Source: an uncultured Clostridia bacterium
GTDB lineage: Bacteria > Bacillota > Clostridia > Saccharofermentanales > DTU023
DNA: 41,992 bases
Reading direction: 5' to 3'
Assembly (NCBI GenBank): GCA_937922005.1
Contig: CAKZWV010000021.1
Coordinates: 1 to 41,992, forward strand
Shown here: piece by piece, positions 32,941 through 40,831 of the stretch
Layout of the letters: every line of letters begins with the position of its first letter
Numbering within the stretch: the first letter of the stretch is position 1
The notes under the pieces: model-generated
Seen by the model: the letters and a program-made list of their open reading frames with translations, nothing else
Told to the model about the DNA's origin: nothing
The model's database searches: none
Program-made: the position numbers and the translations under genes

Positions 32941-33297
32941 TTATGCCTGGTGGGCTTTCACTTGATCACAAAGGAGGGTGAATGCGGCCTTGTCGTTGAC
33001 GGCCATTTCGGCCAAAACCTTACGGTTTAAGTCGATTTCCATCTCCTTCAGTCCGTGAATCAGCTGGTTGTAGGATAGGCCCTCGAGACGAGCAGCCGCG
33101 TTGATCCTAGCAATCCACAATTGGCGGAACTCCCGCTTCTTAAGGCGACGATCCTTGAATGCATAGGAACCGGATTTCATGACGGCCTGCTTAGCCATCT
33201 TGAAGTTGGTGCTCTTTCTGCCGTAATAACCCTTTGCCTGTTTTAATACTTTTTTATGACGCTTGTGGGTCATGGTGCCCCGTTTTACTCTTGCCAT
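32941..33297 (-). CDS. rplT: 50S ribosomal protein bL20
   Basis: bL20 binds 23S rRNA early in large-subunit assembly and, in Bacillota and E. coli, represses its own operon by binding the mRNA leader. The 118-residue product begins MARVKRGTMTHKRHKKVLKQAKGYYGRKS and contains RKREFRQLWIARINAAAR (as KKREFRQLWIARINAAARL), the family signature; the length is standard. The start at 33297 follows a clear GGAGG (purine run just upstream). It lies 13 bp after rpmI and ends the infC operon before a strong terminator. Confidence 0.98.
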   Translation of the reverse strand: MARVKRGTMTHKRHKKVLKQAKGYYGRKSTNFKMAKQAVMKSGSYAFKDRRLKKREFRQLWIARINAAARLEGLSYNQLIHGLKEMEIDLNRKVLAEMAVNDKAAFTLLCDQVKAHQA

Positions 33298-33310
33298 ATG
33301 GACCTCCTAC

Positions 33311-33508
33311 TTATTTATAGGGAAGCAGACGTCTAATTTTCTTGGTGTCTGGTTCGCTAGCGACAATACTGGCTCTTAATTGTCTTTTTCTCTTCGGTGT
33401 TTTTTTGGTTAAAATATGCTTTTTAAAGGCTTGAGCACGTTTTACTTTGCCGTTCTTAGTAACTTTAAATCTCTTTTTACTAGAACTATGCGATTTCATT
33501 TTCGGCAT
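33311..33508 (-). CDS. rpmI: 50S ribosomal protein bL35
   Basis: bL35 is a 65-residue basic protein of the large subunit. MPKMKSHSSSKKRFKVT and KTPKRKRQLRAS are the family signatures (usual start MPKMKTH). It is placed between infC and rplT as in almost all bacteria, preceded by GGAG at the usual distance. A 230-bp gap separates it from infC, longer than usual, holding only a GNRA-loop hairpin. Confidence 0.98.
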   Translation of the reverse strand: MPKMKSHSSSKKRFKVTKNGKVKRAQAFKKHILTKKTPKRKRQLRASIVASEPDTKKIRRLLPYK

Positions 33509-33702
33509 ATCAACTTCTCCTTACATTTGATTATGGTTTCCGCATGGCTCGACTGGCCTGACTTACTTGCCCAGATTCGTCCAAGCGCTCTGGTTTCAAT
33601 CTATTCGATCTATTTCCTAGGACCGTATTAGGTGCGCCAGGCTTTCCAAGCTTCCCTTCTCTTTTGTCTTCCTAGATCTGTAGCTAGGCCAGAAATCCCA
33701 AT

Positions 33703-33726
33703 CAGTCAGGTCTTTCGACCTGGCTG
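33703..33726 (-). promoter_or_regulatory. GNRA-tetraloop hairpin between infC and rpmI
   Basis: On the minus strand CAGGTC-GAAA-GACCTG, extended by CAG/CTG across one mismatch, forms 15 nt after the infC stop. No T-run follows, so transcription should continue. It could be an RNA stability or ribosomal-protein binding element. The rest of the 33509-33740 gap shows no gene or clear promoter. Confidence 0.45.
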
Positions 33727-33740
33727 GATCAGGGAAAGGC

Positions 33741-34271
33741 TTAGGGCGTCTGAGGAGTGATGGGACTCAAGAACATGATCATAAAAGAACGACCCTCCAT
33801 GGAAGGCGGACGATCCACTTTTCCACATTCCTGACAGGCTACAGCAAAGTCTTGGAGGGCAGCTAGGCCATCCTCCTTAAAATTTCTTTCTCGACCCAGG
33901 AATCGTAAAACAACTTTGACACGGTCTCCATGTTCTAAAAACCGGATAGCGTTCTTGACTTTGACATTAAAATCGTGTTCTTCCGTGCCAGGGCGCAGCT
34001 GAACTTCTTTTAAATCTGTCTGCTTTTGATTTTTCTTAGCTTCACGTCTCTTTTTGGACTGGTCAAAAACAAATTTTCCATAGTCCATAATCCTGGCTAC
34101 TGGATTCTTGTCGTTGTTGGAGACCAGCACGAGGTCCAGCCCAGCATTATGGGCACGATCTAAGGCTTCCTCCTTCGAAATGATCCCAAGCATCTCATCG
34201 TTTTCATCAATTACTCGTAGCTTGTCAAAAGGAATTCGATCATTGACTTGCTTTTCCTGTCTTCTTGCGAT
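33741..34271 (-). CDS. infC: Translation initiation factor IF-3, ATC start codon
   Basis: IF-3 keeps the small subunit free and checks the start codon during initiation. The 176-residue product shows the N-domain (VNDRIPFDKLRVI, MLGIISKEEALDRAH), the lysine-rich linker and the C-domain (KVVLRFLGRE, RPPSMEGRSFMIMFL). The first ATG in frame is at 34193 and would remove the conserved N-terminal 26 residues. The proper start is ATC at 34271, with a full AAGGAGG 6 nt before it. infC in many bacteria uses ATT, ATC or ATA; IF-3 itself rejects such codons and so limits its own synthesis. It heads the infC-rpmI-rplT operon, behind a 320-nt leader with a terminator. Confidence 0.96.
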   Translation of the reverse strand: MARRQEKQVNDRIPFDKLRVIDENDEMLGIISKEEALDRAHNAGLDLVLVSNNDKNPVARIMDYGKFVFDQSKKRREAKKNQKQTDLKEVQLRPGTEEHDFNVKVKNAIRFLEHGDRVKVVLRFLGRERNFKEDGLAALQDFAVACQECGKVDRPPSMEGRSFMIMFLSPITPQTP

Positions 34272-34284
34272 GGTACACCTCCTT

Positions 34285-34320
34285 AAGGATAAAAAAAGAG
34301 CGAGTAACTATTACTCGCTC
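34285..34320 (-). terminator. Attenuator-type terminator in the infC leader
   Basis: GAGCGAGTAA and TTACTCGCTC form a perfect 10-bp stem with a 3-nt loop, followed by seven T, and lie about 15-50 nt before the infC start. A terminator between promoter and gene is the mark of transcription attenuation. Confidence 0.88.
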
Positions 34321-34592
34321 CGGGTCCTTCTGTCGCCTTTTTCCCCTACTAGCCCTTTTCATCTATATGCTTCGGAATTTATGGGGAGACCCTGCTGACT
34401 TACAGCAAAGTCAAAGCAAGCTTGGCAAATATTCCAAGCCCTGCTTGAGGCAAAGGCAACAGCCTTGTCGAACCTAAAACCCCTTCACACTCCTGGCAGA
34501 AACCATATCCGCTCAGGTGCTAACAAGCCGAGCCTGAAGCTCTCTGTTAGCTAGGTTTGGGGTGAGACGAGTGTCTACTTATCTTTAAACCG
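34321..34592 (-). promoter_or_regulatory. Long structured infC leader (candidate L20-type ribosomal leader)
   Basis: About 320 nt separate the infC promoter from its start codon. The leader has several short inverted segments (for example around TGCTGTAAGTCAGCA and GGCTGTTGCC) and ends in the attenuator. Family knowledge: infC-rpmI-rplT operons of Bacillota have an L20-binding leader. Sequence identity to that leader was not established by eye. No gene is seen in this stretch. Confidence 0.55.
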
Positions 34593-34598
34593 TTTTAC

Positions 34599-34626
34599 AT
34601 TATAGCACATCAGAATTCTGTGTCAA
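34599..34626 (-). promoter_or_regulatory. Sigma-A promoter of the infC operon
   Basis: TTGACA (34621-34626), 16 bp, TATAAT (34599-34604): full consensus hexamers on the minus strand. The promoter overlaps the last codons and stop of the P-type ATPase gene, so the ATPase message runs into the infC leader. Confidence 0.88.
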
Positions 34627-37500
34627 GGGGCGGTTGTAGGATAATTTGAAGAATTCGCCAGCCACAAAGGGAATTCCCGCCAAAATCAGGATGAGAATCC
34701 AGTCTAAGGCGACAGGTTGGATGGTATGGAAGAGGTGGTCTAGGGCAGGGATGAAGACGACCAAGAAGGTCAAGACAAAGGATAGGAAGACCGCCCGATT
34801 CATCGTTTTATTAGTCCACAACCCCAAGGTGAAGACGGAATGGCGCTCGCTACGGCAGGTAAAGGCCCGCAACAATTCGGCGAGAATCAGGGTTACAAAG
34901 GCATAGGTCCTAGCCCCCCGGGAGGGCTCAAAGCCATTACCGCCGAAGAAGTCGAAGCTGGCCGCCAGGGTCCCCTCTTGTTGGAGGGCAAAGGTCTGGG
35001 CCTCGCCAATCCGATGAACTTCATCAACTAGATCATGAGCCTCCGTCACTAATAGATCAGGGTAGAAGTAGCGGCCAATTTGGAAGGCCATAAAAACCGT
35101 CAAGAAGATGGCCAGGGCCTGGGTCACAATGGACCAAGTCATAGGCCGGTCGATGATTTTAGCTGATCTGGGCCGGGGTTTCTGACTCATGATATCCATC
35201 TCTTTATTTTCACGTCCTAGGGCCAGGGCTGGGAAGCTGTCAGTCACGAGATTGAGCCAGAGGAGCTGGATGGGCTCCAGGGGGGTATAAGTCGGCCCCA
35301 AGATGAGGTTAGTGATAAAGATGATGAGGATCTCCCCAATATTACAGCTGAGAAGGTAACCCACAAATTTTCTGATATTGCTATAGATCACCCGGCCTTC
35401 TTCCACGGCGTGGACAATGGTCGCAAAGTTGTCATCGGTCAGGATCATATCGGCGGAGGATTTGGCAACTTCGCTTCCGGTGATCCCCATGGCGACTCCG
35501 ATATCGGCTTGTTTGAGGGCAGGAGCATCATTGACACCGTCTCCCGTCATCGAGCAGGTATGACCATTTTTCATCAGGGCCGAGACAATCCTTACCTTAT
35601 GCTCCGGTGAAACCCGGGCGTAGACCGTTGTCGTCTCAGCAGCCTTTTGCAGGTCTTCATCGGACATGATGCTGAGTTCTTCACCACTCAGGACCCCATC
35701 CCCGGGGCGCTTCAAGTCTAACTCTTCTGCAATGGCTGCAGCCGTGGCGGCATAGTCCCCTGTGATCATAATGGGCTGGATCCCCGCCTGTCGACATTGG
35801 GCGATAGCCTCTTTGGCTTCCTCTCTCGGCGGATCGATCATTCCGGTGAGGCCCACAAAAATCAGATTTTCCTCATTTCCCTCTCTTTGATCGGGGTCAA
35901 AGCGCCGATAGGCATAGGCCAGAACACGGAGGGCCCGGTTGGCCATGGCCAAGTTTTCATCGAGGATGGCGGTTCGATCATCGGGGTTGAGAGTCCGAAT
36001 TTTGCCCTCTTTAGACAGAATGTATTGACATCTTGCCAAGACTAGGTCTGGGGCCCCCTTAACCAGGGACAGGGTAGCATCCTCGTCTCCCTCTTCCTCC
36101 ATATTGGTATAGACAACAGACATCATCTTCCGGGAAGAATCAAAGGGCTGCTCCAGGACTTTCAGATAGGTCTTTAAGCGATCTTGGGGAATCTTATACT
36201 TTCCGGCCAGGGTCAAGAGAGCCCCCTCGGTGGGGTCACCCAGGATCTCCCAGCTCTTCTTTTCTTCCTGGTAAACAAGCTTAGCATTATTGCAAAGGCT
36301 GGCAATCTCCGTCAGTCGATCCAGAGACCGGGAAGAGCCAAAGACCAAGCTTGGGGCATCTGCGCTCCCCTCTCCTTCTAGGTCGGCTAGGGCAATGGTC
36401 CCCTTAGGCTCATAGCCCGTCCCGGTCACCAGAAAGCGCTGACCCGGAAGATAGAGGCGGGTCACCGTCATTTCATTTTGGGTCAAGGTCCCCGTCTTAT
36501 CACTACAAATCCGGTCAATGCTTCCCAAGGTTTCAACTGCCATTAGACGCTTGATAATAGCATTTTTCTTGGCCATCCGATTCATCCCAATGGCAAGAAC
36601 AATGGTCACTACGGCAGGCAGACCTTCGGGAACGGCGGCTACAGCAAGGCTGATGGCCGTCATCAAGAGCTCTAGGGGTTTGCCTCCGCCAATTAGACCG
36701 AAGACAAAGACCAAGGCCGACACAATAATACAGAGAATGCCCAAAATTTTCCCCAAGTGATTCAGGCTCTTTTGAAGAGGCGTCATTTCCTGATCTATGC
36801 TGGAGAGTTTGGAGGCAATTTTTCCAACCTGGGTATCGTAGGCCGTTGCCACTACAATGCCCTTGCCTTGACCGTAGGTAACGGCCGTAGAGGAATAGAG
36901 CATGTTCTTGCGGTCACCTAGGCCAACTTCTTCTGTTGTCTGAAATTCAGCATGTTTTTCAACCGGAACCGATTCCCCGGTTAAAATCGCCTCATCTGCC
37001 TTGATATTGTAGGCTTCTAGGATTCTCAGGTCTGCCGGGACCAAGTCTCCAGCCTCGAGGAGGATGATATCGCCTGGCACCAGGTCATCGGTTTTCACCT
37101 TCACCTGCTGGCCGCCACGAAGGACTCTGGCCTCGCTGGCTGCCATCTCTTTTAAAGCGGCAATGGCCTTTTCAGCACGTCCCTCTTGGATAACCCCCAA
37201 AACAGCATTGATGATCACAATGGCCAAAATGATGATGGCCTCCGTCCAGTCACTGACCACTCCTGAGATGATGGCAGCAATGATCAGAAGAATGACGGTA
37301 AAATCCGCAAATTGATCCAGGAATTTCTTCCAGAGGGGGACTTTCTTGTCCTCTTCCAGCTTGTTTTGTCCATAGACCTCCAAGCGTTCCGTAACGGCCT
37401 CGGGGCTTAAGCCCTCTTCAGCCTCTACCTGGAGACGCTTTTTGATGTCGTCGAGGGCAAGGGTATAAGTTTCTAATTCCGTAAGGGAATGTCGTTCCAT
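34600..37500 (-). CDS. Cation-transporting P-type ATPase, calcium (PMR1/SERCA-like) type
   Basis: A 966-residue membrane pump, probably exporting Ca2+ with ATP. It has the N-terminal cation ATPase domain (LTELETYTLALDDI), the A-domain TGES (LTGESVPVEKHA), the phosphorylation site SDKTGTLTQNEMT (about residue 333), a KGAPD nucleotide-binding motif (LVKGAPDLVLARC), and the hinge TGDGVNDAPALKQADIGVAMG. Helix M4 contains AVPEGLPAVVTI, the Ca2+-type PEGL motif, and M6 has LWLNLVTDSFPALALG (NxxxD), both as in type IIA/IIB pumps. About ten membrane helices are visible. An inserted loop of about 55 residues lies between M7 and M8. The ATG at 37500 follows AAAGGAG. The 37501-37732 gap is AT-rich; no clear promoter was found. 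The CNNM/CorC gene upstream is also a cation-transport gene. Confidence 0.93.
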   Translation of the reverse strand: MERHSLTELETYTLALDDIKKRLQVEAEEGLSPEAVTERLEVYGQNKLEEDKKVPLWKKFLDQFADFTVILLIIAAIISGVVSDWTEAIIILAIVIINAVLGVIQEGRAEKAIAALKEMAASEARVLRGGQQVKVKTDDLVPGDIILLEAGDLVPADLRILEAYNIKADEAILTGESVPVEKHAEFQTTEEVGLGDRKNMLYSSTAVTYGQGKGIVVATAYDTQVGKIASKLSSIDQEMTPLQKSLNHLGKILGILCIIVSALVFVFGLIGGGKPLELLMTAISLAVAAVPEGLPAVVTIVLAIGMNRMAKKNAIIKRLMAVETLGSIDRICSDKTGTLTQNEMTVTRLYLPGQRFLVTGTGYEPKGTIALADLEGEGSADAPSLVFGSSRSLDRLTEIASLCNNAKLVYQEEKKSWEILGDPTEGALLTLAGKYKIPQDRLKTYLKVLEQPFDSSRKMMSVVYTNMEEEGDEDATLSLVKGAPDLVLARCQYILSKEGKIRTLNPDDRTAILDENLAMANRALRVLAYAYRRFDPDQREGNEENLIFVGLTGMIDPPREEAKEAIAQCRQAGIQPIMITGDYAATAAAIAEELDLKRPGDGVLSGEELSIMSDEDLQKAAETTTVYARVSPEHKVRIVSALMKNGHTCSMTGDGVNDAPALKQADIGVAMGITGSEVAKSSADMILTDDNFATIVHAVEEGRVIYSNIRKFVGYLLSCNIGEILIIFITNLILGPTYTPLEPIQLLWLNLVTDSFPALALGRENKEMDIMSQKPRPRSAKIIDRPMTWSIVTQALAIFLTVFMAFQIGRYFYPDLLVTEAHDLVDEVHRIGEAQTFALQQEGTLAASFDFFGGNGFEPSRGARTYAFVTLILAELLRAFTCRSERHSVFTLGLWTNKTMNRAVFLSFVLTFLVVFIPALDHLFHTIQPVALDWILILILAGIPFVAGEFFKLSYNRPLTQNSDVL

Positions 37501-37663
37501 GTGATGTTTTCTCCTTTTCGCACCAGTTTGTTAGTCGTAATTTGCCATAAACGAGCCGTGATTTGCGCAATAAGTCGTCAGGGCCTGTAGTGGAAAAATT
37601 ACTTATTAAAATGGCTGGAATATTTAATATTTATTTATAAAAAACAGAAGTAAATTGATAGTT

Positions 37664-37721
37664 GGCGAAAAAAATAGCGAAGATTATTCTATGAAAAGTA
37701 AAGAATATCAGAGAATAAATC
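37664..37721 (-). terminator. Possible weak terminator after the CNNM/CorC gene
   Basis: GATTTATTCT and AGAATAATC form an imperfect 9-bp stem with a long loop; seven T follow about 7 nt later on the minus strand. It is AU-rich and not strong. Confidence 0.35.
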
Positions 37722-37732
37722 GGATTCCCCCC

Positions 37733-39220
37733 TTAAAAGAAGCCAAAGAAGCCATGGGTCTTGGGGGCGCTGGTCACCTCTTGGCTCGGTTCTTCAGGTG
37801 CGGCGGCCTTGGCATGGGGGGTCAGAATAATTTTAATCTGAGAGATCCGTTGCTCATCCATGGCTTGGACCTGGAAGATAAAACCCAGGTCAGGAATGCG
37901 AATGGAATCACCTGGTTCCGGGAATTTTTCCATTCTCGCCAGGACAAAGCCAGCGATGGTGTCGTAGTCATCCTTGTCCTCGTCCTTCTCAAACAAATCT
38001 TCCAAAGCAGGAATATGGCGGCCCAGATCTTCAACGTCCATCATCCCATCTACCTCAAAGGTATTGTCGGATAATTTGCGGAAGGGTACAGAGACCTTAT
38101 CATCGTACTCGTCTTGGATGTCCCCAACGACCTCTTCTAGGATGTCTTCAATGGAAATAATCCCTTCGGTGCCGCCATATTCGTCAATGACGACAGCCAA
38201 AGAGGCTCTGCGCTCCCGCATGAATTTGAAGGCAAATGTGAGGTTTTTGGTCTCCGAGATCAGGTAGACTTTGCGCATGGTCTTCCGCAAAGAGAAGTGT
38301 TTCTTCTCTTCTTCAGTCATCCGCAAAAGGTCTTTAATATGGAGGATACCGATGATATTATCGATATCTTCTTCATAGACGGGCAGGCGGCTATAGCGCT
38401 CTTGGGATGCCAAGTCCCAGACTTCCTGGAGGGGGGTATCCGCCTGGAGGCAGACCATGGAGGTCCTTGGCGTCATGACCGAGGCCACCTCCGTGTCATC
38501 CAATTGGAAAATATTGGTGATAATTTCCGCCTCACTGGCACTGATGGCCCCGGTGGTACTCCCACTATCCACGAGGAGTTGAATCTGCTCTTCCGTCACA
38601 TCCTCTTGGCCTAGGTCAGGCCGAATCCCCAAGAGTTTAGAAATTCCCAAGGTCAGGACGTTGAGAGAATGGGTCAGAGGGGAAAAGATTTTATCGAAGA
38701 AATCGTATACGGGAGCAAAAAAGAGGGCAAACTTTTCTGCATAATTGATGCCAATGCGCTTGGGGACCAGTTCTCCAAAGATCAAGGAGAAATAAGATAC
38801 GATCAAAGTAACGATGACCGTGGCTACCAGTTGTAGCCAGGGATGGGCCCCCCGGGGGTCAAGGATTTCGTAAAGGTCTGAGACAAAGCGGTCAGCAGCA
38901 AAAGCGGAGGATAGGTAACCGGCTAAGGTAACCCCCACCTGGACCATGGCAATGAAGCGACTCTGGTCATTAATGTATTTCAACATCCGCTGGGCATTTT
39001 TTCCGCCGTCTTCAGCTAATTTTTTTACCTTGGCCTGATTGATAGTCACCAAGGCCATTTCCGAGGCGGAAAAGAAACCGTTGATGAGAATAAAAATGAA
39101 GATAATCAGAATGTAAGTGCCTACGCCATGCCCCTTATCTTCCAAGGGTTGGAGTTGGCCGGCTTGGTCACGTATGGCAGCGGCAAGCACCATAAAAGAC
39201 GATAAACTGCCTTCTTCCAC
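37733..39220 (-). CDS. CNNM/CBS/CorC-HlyC family membrane transporter
   Basis: A 495-residue protein with the standard order of this family: four membrane segments of the CNNM (DUF21) domain (FILINGFFSASEMALVTIN, about 38-56; GVTLAGYLSSAFA; helices to about 200), two CBS domains (about 245-360, with VMTPRTSMVCLQ and IIGILHIKDLL) and the C-terminal CorC_HlyC domain (about 375-470). Members are linked to Mg2+ or other cation efflux; older annotations call them hemolysins. The acidic VIDEYGGTEGIISIEDILEE motif is the conserved regulatory loop. The start at 39220 gives about 20 residues before a hydrophobic segment. A 236-nt leader with an attenuator-like hairpin precedes it. A P-type ATPase gene follows on the same strand, a pairing that fits divalent-cation balance. 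Confidence 0.92.
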   Translation of the reverse strand: MEEGSLSSFMVLAAAIRDQAGQLQPLEDKGHGVGTYILIIFIFILINGFFSASEMALVTINQAKVKKLAEDGGKNAQRMLKYINDQSRFIAMVQVGVTLAGYLSSAFAADRFVSDLYEILDPRGAHPWLQLVATVIVTLIVSYFSLIFGELVPKRIGINYAEKFALFFAPVYDFFDKIFSPLTHSLNVLTLGISKLLGIRPDLGQEDVTEEQIQLLVDSGSTTGAISASEAEIITNIFQLDDTEVASVMTPRTSMVCLQADTPLQEVWDLASQERYSRLPVYEEDIDNIIGILHIKDLLRMTEEEKKHFSLRKTMRKVYLISETKNLTFAFKFMRERRASLAVVIDEYGGTEGIISIEDILEEVVGDIQDEYDDKVSVPFRKLSDNTFEVDGMMDVEDLGRHIPALEDLFEKDEDKDDYDTIAGFVLARMEKFPEPGDSIRIPDLGFIFQVQAMDEQRISQIKIILTPHAKAAAPEEPSQEVTSAPKTHGFFGFF

Positions 39221-39271
39221 TTAAGGTATGTCCTCAGAACTTAGGATTGCGTCCATCAATATAAGTCCCTG

Positions 39272-39313
39272 AAAAATCCTCTAAAGACCAAGGCGATCTT
39301 TATGGTGTAGAGG
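39272..39313 (-). terminator. Attenuator-like hairpin in the CNNM/CorC leader
   Basis: CCTCTA/TAGAGG with an inner ACC/GGT pairing, followed on the minus strand by ATTTTT. It lies about 52 nt before the gene start and downstream of the predicted promoter, so it would terminate the message unless disrupted. Confidence 0.55.
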
Positions 39314-39354
39314 GTTGATGCCGGAGGCCCAAGCTCATTATTTGTTAGATCTCC

Positions 39355-39410
39355 ATCAAAAGGTCTTTCTCGATATTTTCAGTCAAAAAAGCCTTGAAAC
39401 GTCCTTTGAT
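39355..39410 (-). promoter_or_regulatory. Stem-loop in the CNNM/CorC leader
   Basis: ATCAAAGG with CCTTTTGAT and an inner GTTTC/GAAAG form an extended stem in the middle of the 236-nt leader, upstream of the attenuator-like hairpin. No known riboswitch class is recognised. Confidence 0.45.
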
Positions 39411-39428
39411 AAAGATAAGATTTCCCAC

Positions 39429-39448
39429 GTAACCTGGTTTCAGGTTAC
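39429..39448. promoter_or_regulatory. Perfect palindrome just downstream of the CNNM/CorC promoter
   Basis: GTAACCTG and CAGGTTAC, 8-bp perfect arms with a 4-nt centre, at about +8 to +27 of the predicted transcript. The position suits a repressor operator or a 5'-terminal RNA hairpin. Confidence 0.5.
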
Positions 39449-39462
39449 AAAATAACTGGGTA

Positions 39463-39491
39463 ATTTTATCATGATTAGCCATTTTACGCAA
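39463..39491 (-). promoter_or_regulatory. Possible promoter of the CNNM/CorC gene
   Basis: TTGCGT (39486-39491), 17 bp, TAAAAT (39463-39468). The -35 is weak and the element lies at the edge of a decayed gene fragment. Confidence 0.4.
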
Positions 39492-39600
39492 GGAGCCTGC
39501 ATACCAGCGCACCAGATGATAGCTGAATTTTATATTGCTATCTTCCTTATCCTTGCCTCGATACTCTCCCTACTCTCCCTCACAGACTACGAAAGGCATT
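39488..39600 (-). pseudogene. Decayed fragment of a paralogue of the adjacent lipoprotein
   Basis: Read on the minus strand, this stretch gives VCEGE, a stop, then RGKDKEDSNIKFSYHLVRWYAG, which matches GCEGEDQGNDGGNNMTKFGDRNIRWYAG in the lipoprotein second half at 40345-40450. A stretch of 15 bases ending at GCAGGC is identical. There is no start and a stop interrupts it. It is the leftover of a tandem duplicate, cut off by the upstream copy's terminator. Confidence 0.7.
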
Positions 39601-39618
39601 GTCCAATTCATTGCAAGC

Positions 39619-39653
39619 AAAAAATAAGCTGCATCAGAGATCCGATGCAGCTT
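39619..39653 (-). terminator. Rho-independent terminator of the split lipoprotein gene
   Basis: AAGCTGCATC and GATGCAGCTT form a perfect 10-bp stem with an 8-nt loop, followed by ATTTTTT on the minus strand. It lies about 100 bp after the stop at 39755; the bases between show no gene. Confidence 0.9.
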
Positions 39654-39754
39654 AGGGGTAATCTTTCCATTAGTATCTTACGATCGTTAGAGCACTTTGG
39701 CAACTAGGGTGAAGGGCCTTACTACAAGCATAAAAGGCTCGATCCAGACCTGGC

Positions 39755-40831
39755 TTATTCAACGGAAATGCTATTGACAAGAGCCATAACTCGATCTGCA
39801 TCCGCCATGTCAAGACCTCGCAAAGTGACGCCGATCCAGACCCCGTTCTCCAGCTGTCCATACCAGTAAGTTGTTTGTTCTCCAGCAGATTTGCCATGGA
39901 TCCCTGATAAAGTTGCGCCAGAAACAGTGATCGCATCCACCTCTGTCGCTTCCTCGACCGTATTTAGATCATAGACAGCACTATCCTTGCTATCGTAAGC
40001 TTCGATGATGATCTTGCCATAGTCTTCTTGATCCTCCGTAGCATAAGTATGGTACAGTTTGATCTTCTTGAAACTCTCGGACTGATCGTCTACGAACCAA
40101 CCAGCCTCAGGAATATCCATTTTTAACTTCAGGCTAATCTCGTCACTTCCACCTTCGCCTTTGACCGTCATAGCAAATTCTTTCGTTGAAATTTCTGGTT
40201 TTTCTAATTTTTTCTCTAAATACTCAGAGATGTCAGCAGCCTGTACGTCCGCATTGTCCATATTTTGGCTAAGCCACTGACAGGCCGTCCAATCATCCTT
40301 GTCGTCCGGTCTCCTAAATGTAAAATACACATAAGCCTTCGGATCGCCTGCATACCAGCGTATATTACGATCGCCGAATTTGGTCATATTATTTCCGCCA
40401 TCGTTGCCTTGATCCTCTCCTTCACAGCCAGCAAATTCGACCATATCCTCGTAATGCACGGGAAGACCTACGCTGGCACAATATTCATAATAACGTACGA
40501 GGCGGAAGCCATCCTCTTTGCTCAGCTTACCATCGCCCTTCGGCATAGGTTCCCCAGCGCTTGCTTTTTTAACGTTTTCTCCTTCATCATCTGACATTTC
40601 TTCATCGTTATCAGACTCATCCTCATCAGTAGTTGAGTCATCCGAAGATTTTTTCTCTGTTTTGGCAGAACTGTCAGTAGACTCCCCTGCTTTAGCCATG
40701 GTAAAGGTGTAATAGACATCACCTGTGCCTTTGCTATAACTAATCTTTAAGACCCCATCCTTGACTTCACCATAGAGACTTGCATCATCTTTGATATCGC
40801 CCTCTATAAGGAGAGTTTCACCAAGGAGGCT
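39755..40831 (-). pseudogene. C-terminal part of a lipoprotein, cut off by an in-frame TGA
   Basis: An open frame of 358 codons that continues the lipoprotein frame at 40832-41512 without a shift after its TGA. The first codons (SLLGETLLIEGDI...) complete a domain, then come an acidic Ser/Asp linker (about 40700-40560) and a second domain ending at 39755 with RVMALVNSISVE. The first ATG, at 40699, lies inside the domain and has no ribosome binding site, so this part has no start of its own. The second domain includes NIRWYAGDPKAYVYFTFRR and a cysteine pair (YCAS, GCEGE, ACQW). Function unknown; extracellular by its attachment to the lipoprotein. It would be made only by readthrough of the TGA. 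Confidence 0.7.

Noticed and set aside
34460..34475. Single TGTCGAA in the infC leader as an 0A box
   Set aside because: A lone 7-mer is expected by chance several times in 42 kb and it lies within transcribed leader.
40699..40699. ATG as start of the downstream lipoprotein piece
   Set aside because: No ribosome binding site, and the frame continues upstream through the domain to the TGA.
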